A DNA stretch of 64,000 nt. Origin: Sipunculus nudus. Lineage: Eukaryota > Annelida > Sipuncula > Golfingiida > Sipunculidae. The translations under genes and the position numbers were made by a program. Under the pieces are notes generated by a model. The model saw nothing but the letters and a program-made list of their open reading frames with translations, had not been told where the DNA came from and did not search any database. This document shows positions 1-11,879 of this stretch, one piece after another. The stretch's first letter is position 1, and each line of letters starts with the position of its first letter. The stretch covers positions 6,774,339 through 6,838,338 of the forward strand of contig CM049316.1 in assembly GCA_026874595.1 (NCBI GenBank). The letters run 5' to 3'.

Positions 1-578
1 GTAACTAAGGTTGTGATACATAAAAAAATGTGAATTTGGGCGTTAAATCTCAGAAGTGATCCTAGAATACAGAAGCACTCTTTGTAAATGTCTCGAATCA
101 TGCGCAAGTACAGAAAGCGATTCGTAATCCCAAACTATGGCAGAGAATTGACGCAAGAGGCATGGCAATCCCAATTACAAGCAGCGTCAGTAAACATATG
201 TCTGGAAACAAGGTTAGAGTGTTATTGACCCTAGAGAAATAAAAGTAGCACACTTTTTTTTAAAACAGGCATCGATCGTGAAGATATTGAAAGAAACTGC
301 AAAGTTAATTGAACTAAATGCAGGCGTATTACGAAATGAAAACTAGGTTTTTTTTAATCACAGAGCTACATGGAACAAGATGGACTCGGGTGGGGGGGGG
401 GGGGAGAGAAAGCATGGGACTGGTGATGAAGCTGAAGAGTGGCATAGACTGTATTTTGTAGGAGATACACCAATGAACGTATCAAGGAAAGGGCTCAAAG
501 ATCCATTATTTTATTGTTGTTTGTTTGTTTACAGATTCTCTTATGCCAAATAAGTAAAACAAGCCATACCTATGTATA

Positions 579-824
579 ATGGTCGACCAACTTGAATTTG
601 GGACCGACAACCCAAAACTGCTACAAGGAAATATCGTGGTTTACCATTACAACCAGCCTGTATACTGTACTCACTGTGAAATCCTGGTTCATATTGTGAC
701 AGATTCCAATATTAAAACCGCTCGACGAAGGGTAGCTAAAGAAAATAAAAGGTGCTATACTCGTTTAGCAATGGATCATCTGGCCGGAAACTGCCCTAGC
801 CAGTTAGTCCCCAGAAGGGCCTGA
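579..824 (+). pseudogene. Coding-like remnant of unknown family (81 codons), duplicated unit copy 1
   Basis: An open frame beginning MVDQLEFGTDNPKLLQGN and ending at a stop 81 codons on. I do not recognise the family. The matching stretch in the second copy (from about 7782) is stopped after about 16 codons and carries several indels, so the frame is not conserved between copies. Downstream, both copies keep a shared acidic stretch in another frame (GPEDAYNDTGASSEGD here, GPNDAYNETGAGSEDD in copy 2). That suggests both descend from a real coding sequence, now decayed. No signal peptide, membrane segment or zinc finger is evident. It could instead be an internal piece of an unidentified transposon. 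No function is proposed. Confidence 0.3.
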
Positions 825-1419
825 AGACGCCTACAATGACACAGGTGCCAGCAGTGAGGGTGACACCACGGGAACACCACGCTGATTGCAGCGGAGTCAG
901 ATGACCGTCCTGTGAGAATTGAGGGTAAAAATGAGGCAATTAAAGTCGACGGTATGGTACCATTAGGAAGATTCGGCTCCAAGGCAAGTCCCCATTAAAA
1001 ATAAGGGTATTCTATAGAATCTGCCAAAATCCGTATTTCTTCAAACCATTACACAAAGTGTACACAGAACACTCAAATGTTTTTTCATTGGAATTTATCA
1101 GCAGTTAAAAAAGTTGACCTTTCATTGAACTTTACGAAACGTCAGCAGTGTTTTTATTCGATCACATTGGTGTAATTTATTATTATTGACTTTTTTTCTT
1201 AATCTAAAAAATAATGTGCAACCAACAAAATGAATGACGTGGTGACCTGCTGTTTTCTGCACAATATGGATTTTTATATAGAAACTTAAATACTCTCTAA
1301 ACATCACTGACACAGAATGAGCCCGTAAAGCATAAGTGTAATCGGATCTTTTGTATCAGTTTAGCATTTGAATTATCACAGAAGAATTATCCGGACTATT
1401 ACAGTTATTTTGGTTACGT

Positions 1420-2010
1420 CTTTTTGCTTGATCTGGAGCTTAGTCGCCTGTTGCACGTCTTACCCCGCCTTTCTAAGCATTTGTGCGGAATAATTGTTCC
1501 ATATTATAGAGGATATCTGCTCTGAGTATCTCAAATTGTCAAGTCTACATTAACCACCATACTTTCACCCCTGATAAGAATCCAAGGCCAGAAAGACATA
1601 TGTTTAGGGTATCTAAGTGTCCGAGAGTGCCTGTGGCAAGAGGCTGAGTCCTATACATCTATTGACCAAATACCTGTGCCATAAATATTTTGGCACAGGT
1701 TGAGTGAACATATGACAAGAGGGTGTTAACGAAAAAAACTGTTGTTTCGATGAAGCACAAAATCCATCTGGTGATTTCAGTTTTGGATTTCTGTTTTGTC
1801 TGACATCGTTGTGTGTCGCATACCGCCTTCTCGAGCCTTATAATTAAGTCATATTACAGACGACATATGCTCTGGTTTTCTGAAACTCAAATTAACATTA
1901 ACCACCAAACGTTCATCCCCGATAGGAATAAAGGCTAGGCATATACGTTTAGGGCTTCTTATTGTTCTAGATTGCCCGTGACTAGATTCTTGTAAACAAC
2001 TTTTTCCTTG
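1420..2010 (+). repeat. Internal ~370-bp direct duplication within the 2-kb unit
   Basis: Two successive blocks (about 1420-1680 and 1790-2010) follow the same word order: a TTTTGTCTGACAT-like start, a CCGCCTT region, ACATTAACCACCA, a CCCCTGATAAGAAT-like or CCCCGATAGGAAT-like stretch, then GTTTAGGG. The same two-block arrangement occurs at about 8310-8560 and 8690-8940 in the second copy, so the small duplication is older than the large one. Confidence 0.65.
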
Positions 2011-2036
2011 GGAGAAACCTGTGATTTATAACCAGC

Positions 2037-3385
2037 ATAATTTAAATGTCAGTATGTATTTATTAAATAATATTCACAGCTCTGTTACTTTTTCTTGATA
2101 TTCTGTTTTACACAATTTGTAAGTCTACTAGTTTCTGTCTCAGCAAACTGACATCACCCCTGTTCTGTCTTAATGGTACTTTCACCTTTAGACTGTATAT
2201 TTTATGTACGATTAACTTTCCTTTATATGATTTTCTTCCAGTTCAATCACATTTCTCTTCGAATAATTTTTATATATTTTGTTCAGTTTCTTGCTATTCT
2301 ATACCTATTCATTTACTTCTCCGCTGTCTTAGTATTTCGGGCGACCACGAACCCGGTTTTTAATTTGCTATTTTTTCTATGTGCTCCTTCCATTTTAGGT
2401 TTACCTCATAATCTGCTGAATATTATTAAGACGACCATTTATTTATATAGATATCGCCTAGTGTCTTTTGCACAAATTAGTATATCAATTCATAAATAAT
2501 CTTTGTTAATTTCACTGGGCGCTAAACATATTCAAGCCTCTTGGTAATATGCTAGCTACCTTCTGATGACAAGCATTTAGTTTAATAGCGACAGCATACT
2601 TTGGGTGTTCTTTTATTCTTCTAACATGCGTTATCATTTACCTAAACATCCTTCAACTGAAATGATTTCAATAACCCTTAAACAAACATGAAACAAAAGC
2701 CATAACAATTTGCTTTTAGCGATCTGTCAATTGGATTTGATTAGAAAATATATATGTAATGACAAAGAGCATTTTACACAAATCGGGAAGTATAAATTTT
2801 CCTGATTCACTTTTGCCCTATGGGAAATTACATCTTATTTATTTTTATATATTCACAATGTAAAAATGACCAGAATAACTTTGTTCTTCCACAGTCCCAT
2901 GTTAGTGAATAACATGAAAGCACATGTTATCAGCTTTTACAGCAATAACCTTTCCATGTTCGATACTGTCACTACGGAATGATTCTCTAGCTCTCATGGC
3001 AATTATACAAACATGACTGAACGTACAAAGGGTAAGTTAAGGTAAATTACTAAGGTAAGTCAGTTTCACTCCATTCTCAGATTATCTTGCATGTCATGAG
3101 CTTACCTGTATGGCCAGTATAGGTATATGCTATCTCTGTTACAGGTATTGTTTCATTCGGATAAAAAATATTATATACTTTTATAATATATGTATATCTC
3201 AGAAGGTCGTATCTTTGTATAATTATGTCTGTGACATCCCTGCATCATATGAAGATGTAGGTACTGGAAATTCAATTTACAAGATATCAGTTTAAATAAG
3301 GTTATTTTGTCATTATATTCTTCAAATACCATTTTTTTATTGATATTATTATTATTTTTATTTTATGCATCGTTATTTGGTTATA
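2037..3385. other. AT-rich interval, no supported gene
   Basis: The 108-codon hydrophobic frame at 2173-2499 has the composition expected of AT-rich noncoding DNA (Phe, Ile, Tyr and Leu dominate) and no recognisable domain. I see no tandem repeats or splice-bounded exons here. Confidence 0.5.
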
Positions 3386-3559
3386 CAGTCGAACCCCACC
3401 TTACGGGCACCCCTGTACTGAGGGCACATATATAATGCCACTGACGGGCAGTCCTTTGAAAGGAGGTTCCGAAATCTATAATCTCCCTACAAAGGACACC
3501 TCTCTATTCAGGGAAAAATGTCCGGTCCCCTCAGCAACCGTAATTCGGTGGGTCCACTG
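3386..3559. mobile_element. Short pogo/Tc1-mariner-like MITE, 174 bp
   Basis: The left end reads CAGTCGAACCCCACCTTACG. The right end, read in reverse complement, begins CAGTGGACCCACCGAATTAC, giving imperfect terminal inverted repeats of about 22 bp. Both ends are bordered by TA (3384-3385 and 3560-3561), the target duplication expected of Tc1/mariner/pogo elements. The CAGT start after TA is typical of pogo-type MITEs. There is no internal coding capacity. Confidence 0.7.
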
Positions 3560-4144
3560 TATATTTAATTGATATGCGATATATGATTTTAATTAATTTA
3601 AATATATACTGATAATACTCACACAATGTCATACGCATCTCTTCTCCTCTTGCCTCCTGAAAATGTTTCCGCATGTCGTTTGACCGCCCACTTCCTCTTT
3701 GTCTTCTTTTCCCCTGCATGTCTGTTAACAGAACAGAAATGCAAGATGCCCATAACACTAAAATTTTCTGCGGTGCCATAGAATTATGCAAATATTAAGA
3801 AATATTGAAATAATACTTGACTTTTATTATGTTGACCTTTAGAATGTTGGGACAATTCAGCATTGTTTTTCCCGTCACATCTGTTTCAATAATTATTATT
3901 GACTCTTTTCACAACCTAAAAGAATAAAGCGTCACAATAAAATAATGAGGCCGTGACAGAAATGAATTGGTTAAATGGTTTCTACATAAAAAATGGACCT
4001 TCATTTGGAAAATCAAATGAATGAGTCCTAGTGACTCAAAGACACGAATGTGAAGGAAGCAGTAAGCATGGTGACAGTAGAGATTTGACAAAATCCAGCA
4101 CCATGCTGAAACTAAGACCTCTATTTTTCTTCAGGTCCATCTAA

Positions 4145-4530
4145 GCAATATATGGAACCTGCAAACAAAGTGCCACTCCCTCGTCTATACAAACTGCATG
4201 CACGATTAACAGTGAAGAGTGTCATCACTGAGAGGAATTTCCACACTTTCATAAACCATATCTAGACTTTCCACAATAAATACAGATAAACTGGATTTGA
4301 TCCTTTAGTAACCTACCATGGATGCGCCTGCCCCTGTCCCATACTACAGAAGGTTATGAAAGCTACCTCATGCCACAAGATTTCAAGGATACCATAATTG
4401 TTCCCTGCACAATTAATAACTAACAGCACATCAGACAGCTAATCGGAGAGAGGCAAATAATTTTGTCCATTGCTGAGAAGATCTTGGCGTGCAACATTGG
4501 ACCACAAAAGCTCTGCTTTGCTGGATACCA
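4145..4530 (+). pseudogene. Decayed RTE/CR1-type LINE reverse-transcriptase fragment
   Basis: Read across frames, the segment resembles the linker-to-RT part of animal RTE-like LINE ORF2. It gives AxYGPxxKxPLP-like words (here YMEPANKVPLPRL), then LTVKSVITER (compare LTDKxxILERW), then LMPQDFKDTIIV (compare VPQDFKDAxIV) and LSIAEKILA (compare LLSIAGKILA). The pieces lie in the expected order but are broken by stops and at least two frameshifts, so it is a dead fragment. The catalytic YADD region is not present. The family assignment rests on remembered motif patterns and was not checked by a search. Confidence 0.5.
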
Positions 4531-5449
4531 CCTCATCTGTATGAAAAATCCTCAAGCCACAGCTATATCTTGATCTCAGATAAGGCAAAAGATAGGAAGA
4601 ACCAAGGAATGCTTTAAAAAATGTTTGCTAATATCGTCATTGTTGAAAGCACTCCAAATTTGTTATAAATCAAAAAGGGTCACCAATAAAGCAAGCTGGA
4701 AGCCCAAAAAAAAATTTTTCGAAGAAGCAGTACTCATGAAATCGAGAGGAATCCCAAAACCTAATACAGTGCAGATGAAATATAATTATGACGCAAATAG
4801 ACGTAAACGCCGGACTTGATAGACTTCCAAGATGCCAGTGATGTATAATGGGAAATCAAACAAATAAAAACATTAATGCAAGGAATATAAAGGCAAAGCA
4901 AAGGGTACATACAGAAAAAGAATGATCAACTATATTATCATTCTTTAACAGTTATACATATGCATGTTGTATAATCATTGTATGTTAGCAGCATGCATGT
5001 TTTCCAGTATGTTCAACAGATTTTATTTTAATTGGACTGGAGCTGGATTTGGCCTAGATTTCGAGACCTGATCTCATGTATAGGTCCGAGTTCAAGACCT
5101 TCGACTTCATCATATGGCAATGTTTTTGTTATCCACGGGTATCTTTGTTATGTTTTATCCTCCGCAAAGTCTTAGAACCGCCTTAAAATTTTACATTGTG
5201 GCCAACATGGATGTCATCTTTGATATTTTAGGTTACGTGATTACCAAATAATATTTTTCTTGTCTTGTCTTTATTTGCACACTTTAAAACCTAGATGTAG
5301 ATATCAAATTTGCGTCTATGATCAAAGTTACTGCTCTAACCCTATTAGTGTGTGAGATTATTCGGCGGCCATTCTGTTTAGTATCTTGATTGTACAAGTT
5401 AGCAACTGTTACAGGCTTTATTCTTTAACTTTTTCTTACCACCGGAAAA
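4531..5449. other. Unassigned interval downstream of the LINE fragment
   Basis: A 64-codon Lys/Arg-rich frame (4625-4819) could be further LINE debris but shows no diagnostic motif. No clear repeat structure or exon is seen in the rest. Confidence 0.4.
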
Positions 5450-6050
5450 TTTTTAACCCTTAAAGGAAAAGTTATTGGAACCAAAATTACGGCAATAATG
5501 TAAGGAATGACTATAAATGACGCAATCGGTAGCCATTTTGAGCCATCTTTGATTTGCCAGTCACATAACTCCATAACAATGCTTTATTTAGATCATAAAT
5601 CCACAAACGAAAAAAAACACATGCCAAAATTACAACTGCATGGTAAAAATTAAATGATTTATGGAAATTTTTAAGGACTTTGCTGCCATTATTAAAGCTC
5701 TCTTGGATTTATCAGTGACATAATAAAGTGATGATGTTTTTGTTGGTTCCCATGGATTTCAAACCCCAAAAACCTGGTTAAAGATACCGAAATTACAACT
5801 CTACGATGAAAAATGACTGATATATGGCTGTTTTAAGCACTTGGTGACCATTTTGGACGCCATCTTGGATTTGCCAGTGAAATAAATACGAAAAGAGGTT
5901 TTCATTGTTTCTAAAGGATTTCTGGACCCCAAAAACCTGGTAGTAGATATTTTAATTACAAAATTACACTTCTACGACGAAACATGAATGATTAATGGCC
6001 ATTTTAAGGACTCTATGGCCATTTTGGACGTAATCTTGAAAATAACTTTC
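5450..6050 (+). repeat. Diverged ~160-175-bp tandem repeat, about four units
   Basis: The words GCCATTTTGGACGCCATCTT and GGATTTGCCAGTGA recur with variation near 5531, 5688, 5845 and 6016. Each is followed by a stretch like CCCAAAAACCTGGT and then AATTACAACTCTACGA. A related phrase (GTGGCCATATTGGATTTCT) appears near 36295 inside element E1, so the unit belongs to a dispersed repeat family. Confidence 0.65.
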
Positions 6051-7188
6051 CAGGGGTTCAATGTTGGTAAAGTTCTGATATATTGTTTAGCTGGTCCTAT
6101 AATACAGAAAATCACCATAAACAATTTCTTGCACTTTGTTTGGGTTAACTTGATAATGTTTATCAATGAACTCTTGATCCTTATTTACGTGAGCTTCAAT
6201 TTAATATTATTAACAATATTCTTCCTGTAAATAAGAATATTTTTAAATGGAAATTGACAGAGAGCCTAAGATGCAGTTACATTTCTATTTACCATGAGCC
6301 AGTGAGTCATCTGTTTTTATATTGTCATACAACAAAAAGTCTATCTAAGGTTGAAAAAGTTGATTGGAAGTACATCGTAAATTTTTTCCACAGTTAACGA
6401 AAACAAATATTTTGTATGGTTTGTTGCCGGAAAGAAATAACAGTAGGCTTATATAATACAATTTTCCCATTTTCAAATACGTAATATCCTCTAAAAGGGA
6501 CAATGAGGACCCTAATTTGTTACAAATGATTACGTTTAAGCTAAACGTGGTATATTACATTGAATATCTCTTGGCCTCTAGAAAACTGAATGCACATATG
6601 GAAAAATGGTCATAAATAATGGATATTTTTTTCAACGTAATTTTAACCACTATGTATTTATGTCTTATTCCTATTGTCTCTCTTTTACTGTTGTTTATTG
6701 CAAATTTTTTATAAAGAGAAAAACTTCCGTGTGTACTTTATTTGTCTTATGTAAAGTACTGGTGAATAAGCGAAGCAATGTAGTTGAAATGTTAATAATC
6801 CTTTTTCTCAATTATTTCACAAACATTCAGATGAATTCTAGATACTGAAATATGCATGTATATATGTACTTGTACTTCTTCATGTATTTTAATTTTGTTA
6901 TGATGTGCACGTCTATGTATGTGTCATATCTTTTTCAAATAAATATTTAAAAAAACTTCAATATAACCATATTCGGTACAATCGGTATGAAGGCCATTTG
7001 TGCAGGATTAATCGGTTGCATCAACGGTTAAAGATGGTCTCTCTGTATCTGATCCGGGGGTTTTGTTCCAGGTGCACCAACCTTGCCTGAAGTTTTGCTC
7101 GGGCTCGTTAAACGAAGTGTTTTTGATCATTATTTATTCAAAAATTAAAATGAGAAAACATCAAGGACTATTTGACAGGGAAGGAAAG
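6051..7188. other. AT-rich interval, no supported gene
   Basis: Short open frames are present (6606-6848, 6905-7090), but composition and length give no support for coding. The interval contains one 21-bp block (7011-7031) shared in inverse orientation with 15100-15120. Confidence 0.45.
7011..7031 (+). repeat. 21-bp block, exact inverted match at 15100-15120
   Basis: The block begins ATCGGTTGCATCAACGG and continues to 7031. Its exact reverse complement is at 15100-15120. Flanking bases do not match further. Confidence 0.7.
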
Positions 7189-8956
7189 GAGCTAACTATG
7201 GCTGTGATAAATAAAAAAAAATGTGAATTTTGTGGCTAAAAATCTTGGAAGTGATCAAAGAATACGGTAGCACTGTTTGTAGTTATCTTGGTTCGTAAGC
7301 TCGAACAGAAAGCGTTCCGTAATACCAAACTTTAGCAAAGAATTGACGCAAAGGGGCATGCCAATTCTAGATACAAGTAGCGTCAGTAAACATTGTTTAG
7401 CAAAATGGTTAGAGAGGGTTATAGACCTTGGAGATATTAAAGTAGCACTCTTTTTTCAAACAAATATTGTAAACATGTAGAAAGAAACTTCAAAGTCAAT
7501 TGAACTATTGAGGTATTACTAAAATCAGCTTTTCTTAATCACAGAGCTTCATGGAACAATATGGACTCGGGAAAACAGTGCAAGAGTCTGTCCAAGGCAT
7601 TCTAATGCATGCGACTGGTGATGAAGCTGAGGAGTGGCATGGACTCTATTTGGTCGGAGATACACCAATGCAGGCAGCATTGGCAAATAAAAAGGTCTAA
7701 AGGAATCAATATTTCATTGTTTACAGAATGTGTTATGCCGAATAATTAAAACACACCATAGCTATATATTTAACCTTCATGATGGTCGACCCACTTGAAT
7801 ATGGGACCGCCAACCAAAACTTTTGCTAAAAGAAAATATCATGGTTTTCCATTACAACCAGCCTGTAAATTGTAGTCACTAGTCATATTGTGACAGATTC
7901 CAATATCAAGGCCGGTGGGCGAAAGGGTGGCTGAGAAAAAAGAAAAGTATGCCAATGGATCATCCGGCAGGAATCTGCCCTAGCCAGAGAGTTCGGGCCT
8001 ATTAATCTCCAGAAGGGCCCAACGATGCCTACAATGAGACAGGTGCCGGCAGTGAGGATGACATTACGGACACCACGCTGATTGCAGCGGAGCCAGATGA
8101 CTGTCCTCTGAGATTGAGGGTGACCATGAACCTGAAAAATTGGATTTATAAATAAATAAAAAAGATATGGATTTTTTATGGATACTCAAATACAGTAAAT
8201 ATATGTGACACATGAGACATGAGTGTGATCTCATCTTTTGTATCAAATTAGTGCTCAAATGATCACAGAAAAATTATCCGGACTATTACAGTTATTTTGA
8301 TAATCTGTTTTTTTTTTGTCTGACATGGTTGTTAGTCGTCTGCTGCACGCCTTTCCCCGACTTTCTAAGCATTCGTGAGGAATAATTGTTCCAAATTATA
8401 AAGGATATCTGCTCTGATTATCTGACACTGTCAAGTCTATATTAATCACCATACTTCCACCCCGAAAGGAATTCCAGACTAGACAGACAAATGTTAAGGG
8501 TATCTAAGTGTCCGAGAATCATGTGGCGAGGGGCTGTGTCCTGCACCTATTGACCCAATACCTGTGCCATAAATATCTTTGGTGCAGGTTGAGTCCACAT
8601 ATGACGCGAGGGTGTCAGTGTGAACGAGAAAAGGATGTATTGATTTAACACCAAAGCAATCTGGTTGATAACAGTTAATATGGATTTCTGTTTTGTCTGA
8701 CATCGTTGTTGGTCGCATACTGCAGGGTTTTTTTTCGCCTTCTCGAAACTTATAATAGTTCCATGTTACAGACTACATCTGTCATGGTTATCTAACACTC
8801 TCAAATTTCCATCAACTTCCATATTTTTATACTAAAACCAGTACTACCATACTGATACGGATAGCAGGGCAGGCAGTTATACGTTAAGGGTATCTCAGTG
8901 TTCTAGACTGCCTGTGACGAGAGACTTGTAAACAACCTTTGATTTTTAACCAGAAA
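7189..8956 (+). repeat. Copy 2 of the duplicated ~2-kb unit
   Basis: Collinear with 1-2036, with many substitutions and indels. It keeps the fuller version of the first coding-like block (7551-7700), while the block matching 579-824 is stopped early. It ends where a ~155-bp satellite array begins. The two copies are in direct orientation, about 7.2 kb apart, separated by mostly unrelated DNA. Confidence 0.8.
7551..7700 (+). pseudogene. 49-codon coding-like fragment of unknown family, duplicated unit copy 2
   Basis: An open frame MEQYGLGKTVQESVQGILM and so on, containing ATGDEAEEWHGLYLVGDTPM, preceded by a plausible splice acceptor (TTAATCACAG at 7535-7544) and ended by TAA. Composition is soluble and acidic, unlike random AT-rich DNA. 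In copy 1 the same stretch is disrupted by a poly-G replacement near 390-404, though GDEAEEWH is still readable. I do not recognise the family. It may be a terminal exon piece of a duplicated gene or part of an unidentified transposon. The small size, the lack of neighbouring exons and the decay in copy 1 favour a pseudogene. Confidence 0.35.
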
Positions 8957-9365
8957 AAATCTTAGAGATCATGGTGTCTACACCCATGTTTTCAGAGTCA
9001 AGGATTATGATGGACCATTTCAAATTACCATTTAATGAATTTTAATATGCAAATTAGCCGTCGCCCTAATTGTAACTTCCAGTTTTGCTCATATGTCTGT
9101 TGGACATTGTCTAATCACAGAATTAAAGGTGTCTACACCCATAATTTCATGATCAAGGATTCTGATGAACAGTGTCAAATGAAAATTTGATTTTTTTTAA
9201 TTTGTAATATGCAAATTAGCTGTCGCCATTATAGGAACTTCTAATTTAGCTCATATCCCTCTAAGTCCTTTTCCTATCTTAGAGGTCAAGAAATCTACAT
9301 CCATGTTTAAATAATGAAAAGTTAAAAAATACCCTTTGAAATGTTTCAGGGACTGATATGAAAAT
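8956..9365 (+). repeat. ~155-bp satellite, forward arm (about 2.5 units)
   Basis: Units carry GTGTCTACACCCAT, then AAGGATT.TGATG, then TATGCAAATTAGC.GTCGCC and TTTTGCTCATAT-like words (starts near 8965, 9122 and 9281, the last incomplete). The same unit occurs in the opposite orientation at 11880-12380, so the two arrays form widely spaced inverted arms. Confidence 0.75.
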
Positions 9366-11259
9366 TAAGCAAAAATAAAAAAAATGAATAAATTATGATC
9401 TATAAAAAACATATATTTATATAAAATAGAACCTTCTGTGGCATTTTGTTTCCTAATTGTTATAGATATAGAAAAAGTACTACGAAAGTGATAAATCTAT
9501 TGGCATGATTTCAATGAATCAAGTGAGGGTGGTAACAATAGTAGTCATCAGAAATGAAAGATTATGATAAATGAGCTGGATTATACAGTAAATCTGATTT
9601 TACGATCGGCAAAAGTCCACGAAAGGCCAGGCACTAGGGCGGAATTTTCCCATAATTAATGTGACAGCCTCCAATGCTGTAAAGCGCTGACTAGAGAACA
9701 TTTAGATTTCCTTGTAAAATATTTACGGTAATAAGGTAACAAACATATTTAAGAGGGAATGCGAAGGTACATTACTGAAAAATTTACTAGGCTAAAATAT
9801 GGTAAATTTCAGAGAAGGGGGAATTTTAAGGTGCTTTCTCTGGAGGCAAATGTCCATTAACGGGCCAGTATTTAGGGGTCGCAAAATGAGACAACCTACT
9901 GCCCCATGAGGCAAGGGCAAGCCAAATATGGGAGAGCAAGTTATCCGATAATCTTACTTTTATTTTAAGACGCTGGTGAAAGTCCCGCATAGGCTTTCGA
10001 ACACATACCTTCCATTGCATTAAAATAATTAGTCAGACACGCTGACCATCGGCCGCGGGACTGGCTTCCAAAGGGAATATAATTATAATTGTTGCCATTT
10101 GAACACGCCAATAAAGTTGTTTTAAAACAGCAACAAAAGTACAATGTAAGCGCGAATGATCATCTCAGAATGTTGTTCCATGCAGTTTGGGCAAAATACA
10201 CGATTTATTTGCATTACCTTCAACGTTCAAAACCACTTTGTGTGTGAAATTATAGCATTTCGATTGAAGACCATTATGAATTTAGCATATACTGCACAGG
10301 CCTTCCAAACGAGTCAGATTTAATATTATTTAGTTAGATTTAAGACATGCGGCTGCAGAAAAATCTGAATATTTTTTGGTAGGAAGAGGAGATTCATTTT
10401 TCTATCTGTACATTTTTTGCCAGTACTACCACTTGTGTCAATAGATGGTTTGAAATCTAGGTTTGTTAAAAAGATTTTAAAATATATTTGATTTTAAACC
10501 ATTCAAATCTTAAACACAAGAGCTTCAGGGGTATTGCTAATTGAATCCTGCCATGGCATAGTCCACGGAACCAATTCGCCAGCCATTGATGACTAGTGAC
10601 AAGGCATTCGAATCGGGTAAGATTTACATAATTTAAATGTTAGCATACTTTTATTTTTTTTAAATGAATATCTTTCAGGACTTGTTTCCAGTTTCAAATC
10701 TAAGGTCTGCTGAACTTACCATTTTTCTATTACAAATTAATGTATTTGCAAGATGGAAGTAGAATGCTATTTCTAGCTATACATATACCAATCTAGAAAA
10801 CCGATGATAAATTCCAAATCAGTTTGTTTTCCAACATTAATAGAGATTAAATATACAAGACAGGATGACAAAGTGGCAGAACTGAAAGCAGGTGTAGACG
10901 CTGTGGACAACTCGTCTTAAAATGTCACAAAGACTTTGTTTCATCCTATAAAAGAAAGGCCAAAGAATATTGAAATGATGATGAGGATCCCTCGAAGAAG
11001 TCCCTATTAGTTATTGGCGTCGTTGATTTAATATACACCCGCAGTTAACATTAAGGAACATTTGCTTGTTCTGTAGAGAACATTGAATTGTTTAAAGGAT
11101 TCAAAATATCCTGACTGTTAGAGGCTAGCCTTTCTCTAGCGCACTGCCTATACCGTGAGTAACACCCAATGTGGCCTGAACGTATGCACTGCCAGTGAGG
11201 ATAAAACTGGTGAAGCTGAAAGGGATGTTGAGTTACCAGTACAGGCTGTTGTAATAAGT
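9366..11259. other. Interval between inverted satellite arms, left part
   Basis: Largely unique sequence. A short readable stretch near 10868-10915 (DKVAELKAGVDAVDNS) looks protein-like but is stopped at once. I could not join it to other exons. No tandem structure is obvious. Confidence 0.4.
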
Positions 11260-11269
11260 AACCTCCACC

Positions 11270-11577
11270 ATGAAGGTAGATATTTCTAGACTATGGAGCT
11301 ACATTTTCGATATTTTTATTGATAATAATGGAACACCTCTGTCGCGATGGACTAAACTCTCCGAGTATTTAAATATAAGCTGTGCAATTCTCCTGGCACT
11401 TATAATCCAGCCGGGCTTGTGTTTTTCGCAGCTGCTTTGCACATCTTCACTTGGTTTGCGAGTGATACAGAAATTGATGACGAATTGGCCTTGGATGGTA
11501 TAGCAAAATAAAGACGATACTATGCGGAATCCAAACAAATAGTCAGAAAAAGCAGTGAGTACGAAACTGGATGGTGA
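11270..11577 (+). pseudogene. Frameshifted remnant, possibly a four-TM (claudin/PMP22-like) membrane protein
   Basis: Two overlapping frames each read like protein. The first gives LWSYIFDIFIDNNGTPLSRW then TKLSEYLN. The second, shifted near 11380-11400, gives NSPGTYNPAGLVFFAAALHI, then FTWFASDTEIDD, then (after one stop) RRYYAESKQIVRKSSEYETG. The order of an aromatic-rich loop, a hydrophobic helix (GLVFFAAALHIFTWF) and a charged tail ending YETGW is reminiscent of claudin/PMP22-type four-span proteins. That assignment is an impression only. At least one frameshift and one internal stop make it a pseudogene or a mis-assembled exon. Confidence 0.35.
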
Positions 11578-11879
11578 CTATTGACATTATTGTACAACTT
11601 TAGTTAGTTCCACATTGCTTGCCCTTCTCAAGCAGACATCAAGCAAATTTCACAACACCGATACTTGTGGCTTAAGTAGAAAACATTCTTACGTATGTGG
11701 TTTCCAAGCAACCGACATCTTTGCAAATAGACCTGAGTCTTTTGATTAGTCCGTCAAAAACTGATGGAAGATCTCTATGGATATCGGTTATCCTGTTCCT
11801 ACAACGAGTACCTTCGTTTTCATGCAGCTAAGGTGTGAGAATGTATATAATACGAGAATTTATAGATACAATAATAACT

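Larger units (their letters stand above)
1..2036 (+). repeat. Copy 1 of a duplicated ~2-kb unit
   Basis: This segment aligns collinearly by eye with 7189-8956. Matching landmarks are the opening stretch, the block around GTGATGAAGCTGA (421 and 7618), the ATGGTCGAC block (579 and 7782), the block around CACCACGCTGATTGCAGCGG (874 and 8072) and the tail near ACTTGTAAACAAC. The copies have diverged by many substitutions and indels. A G-rich run at about 390-404 replaces about 37 bases present in copy 2. The left end is cut by the window edge, so the full unit may be longer. It carries broken coding-like pieces and an internal ~370-bp direct repeat. Confidence 0.8.

Noticed and set aside
2173-2499. 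108-codon hydrophobic frame
   Set aside because: Composition is that of translated AT-rich DNA (Phe/Ile/Tyr/Leu-rich throughout) with no domain or splice context.
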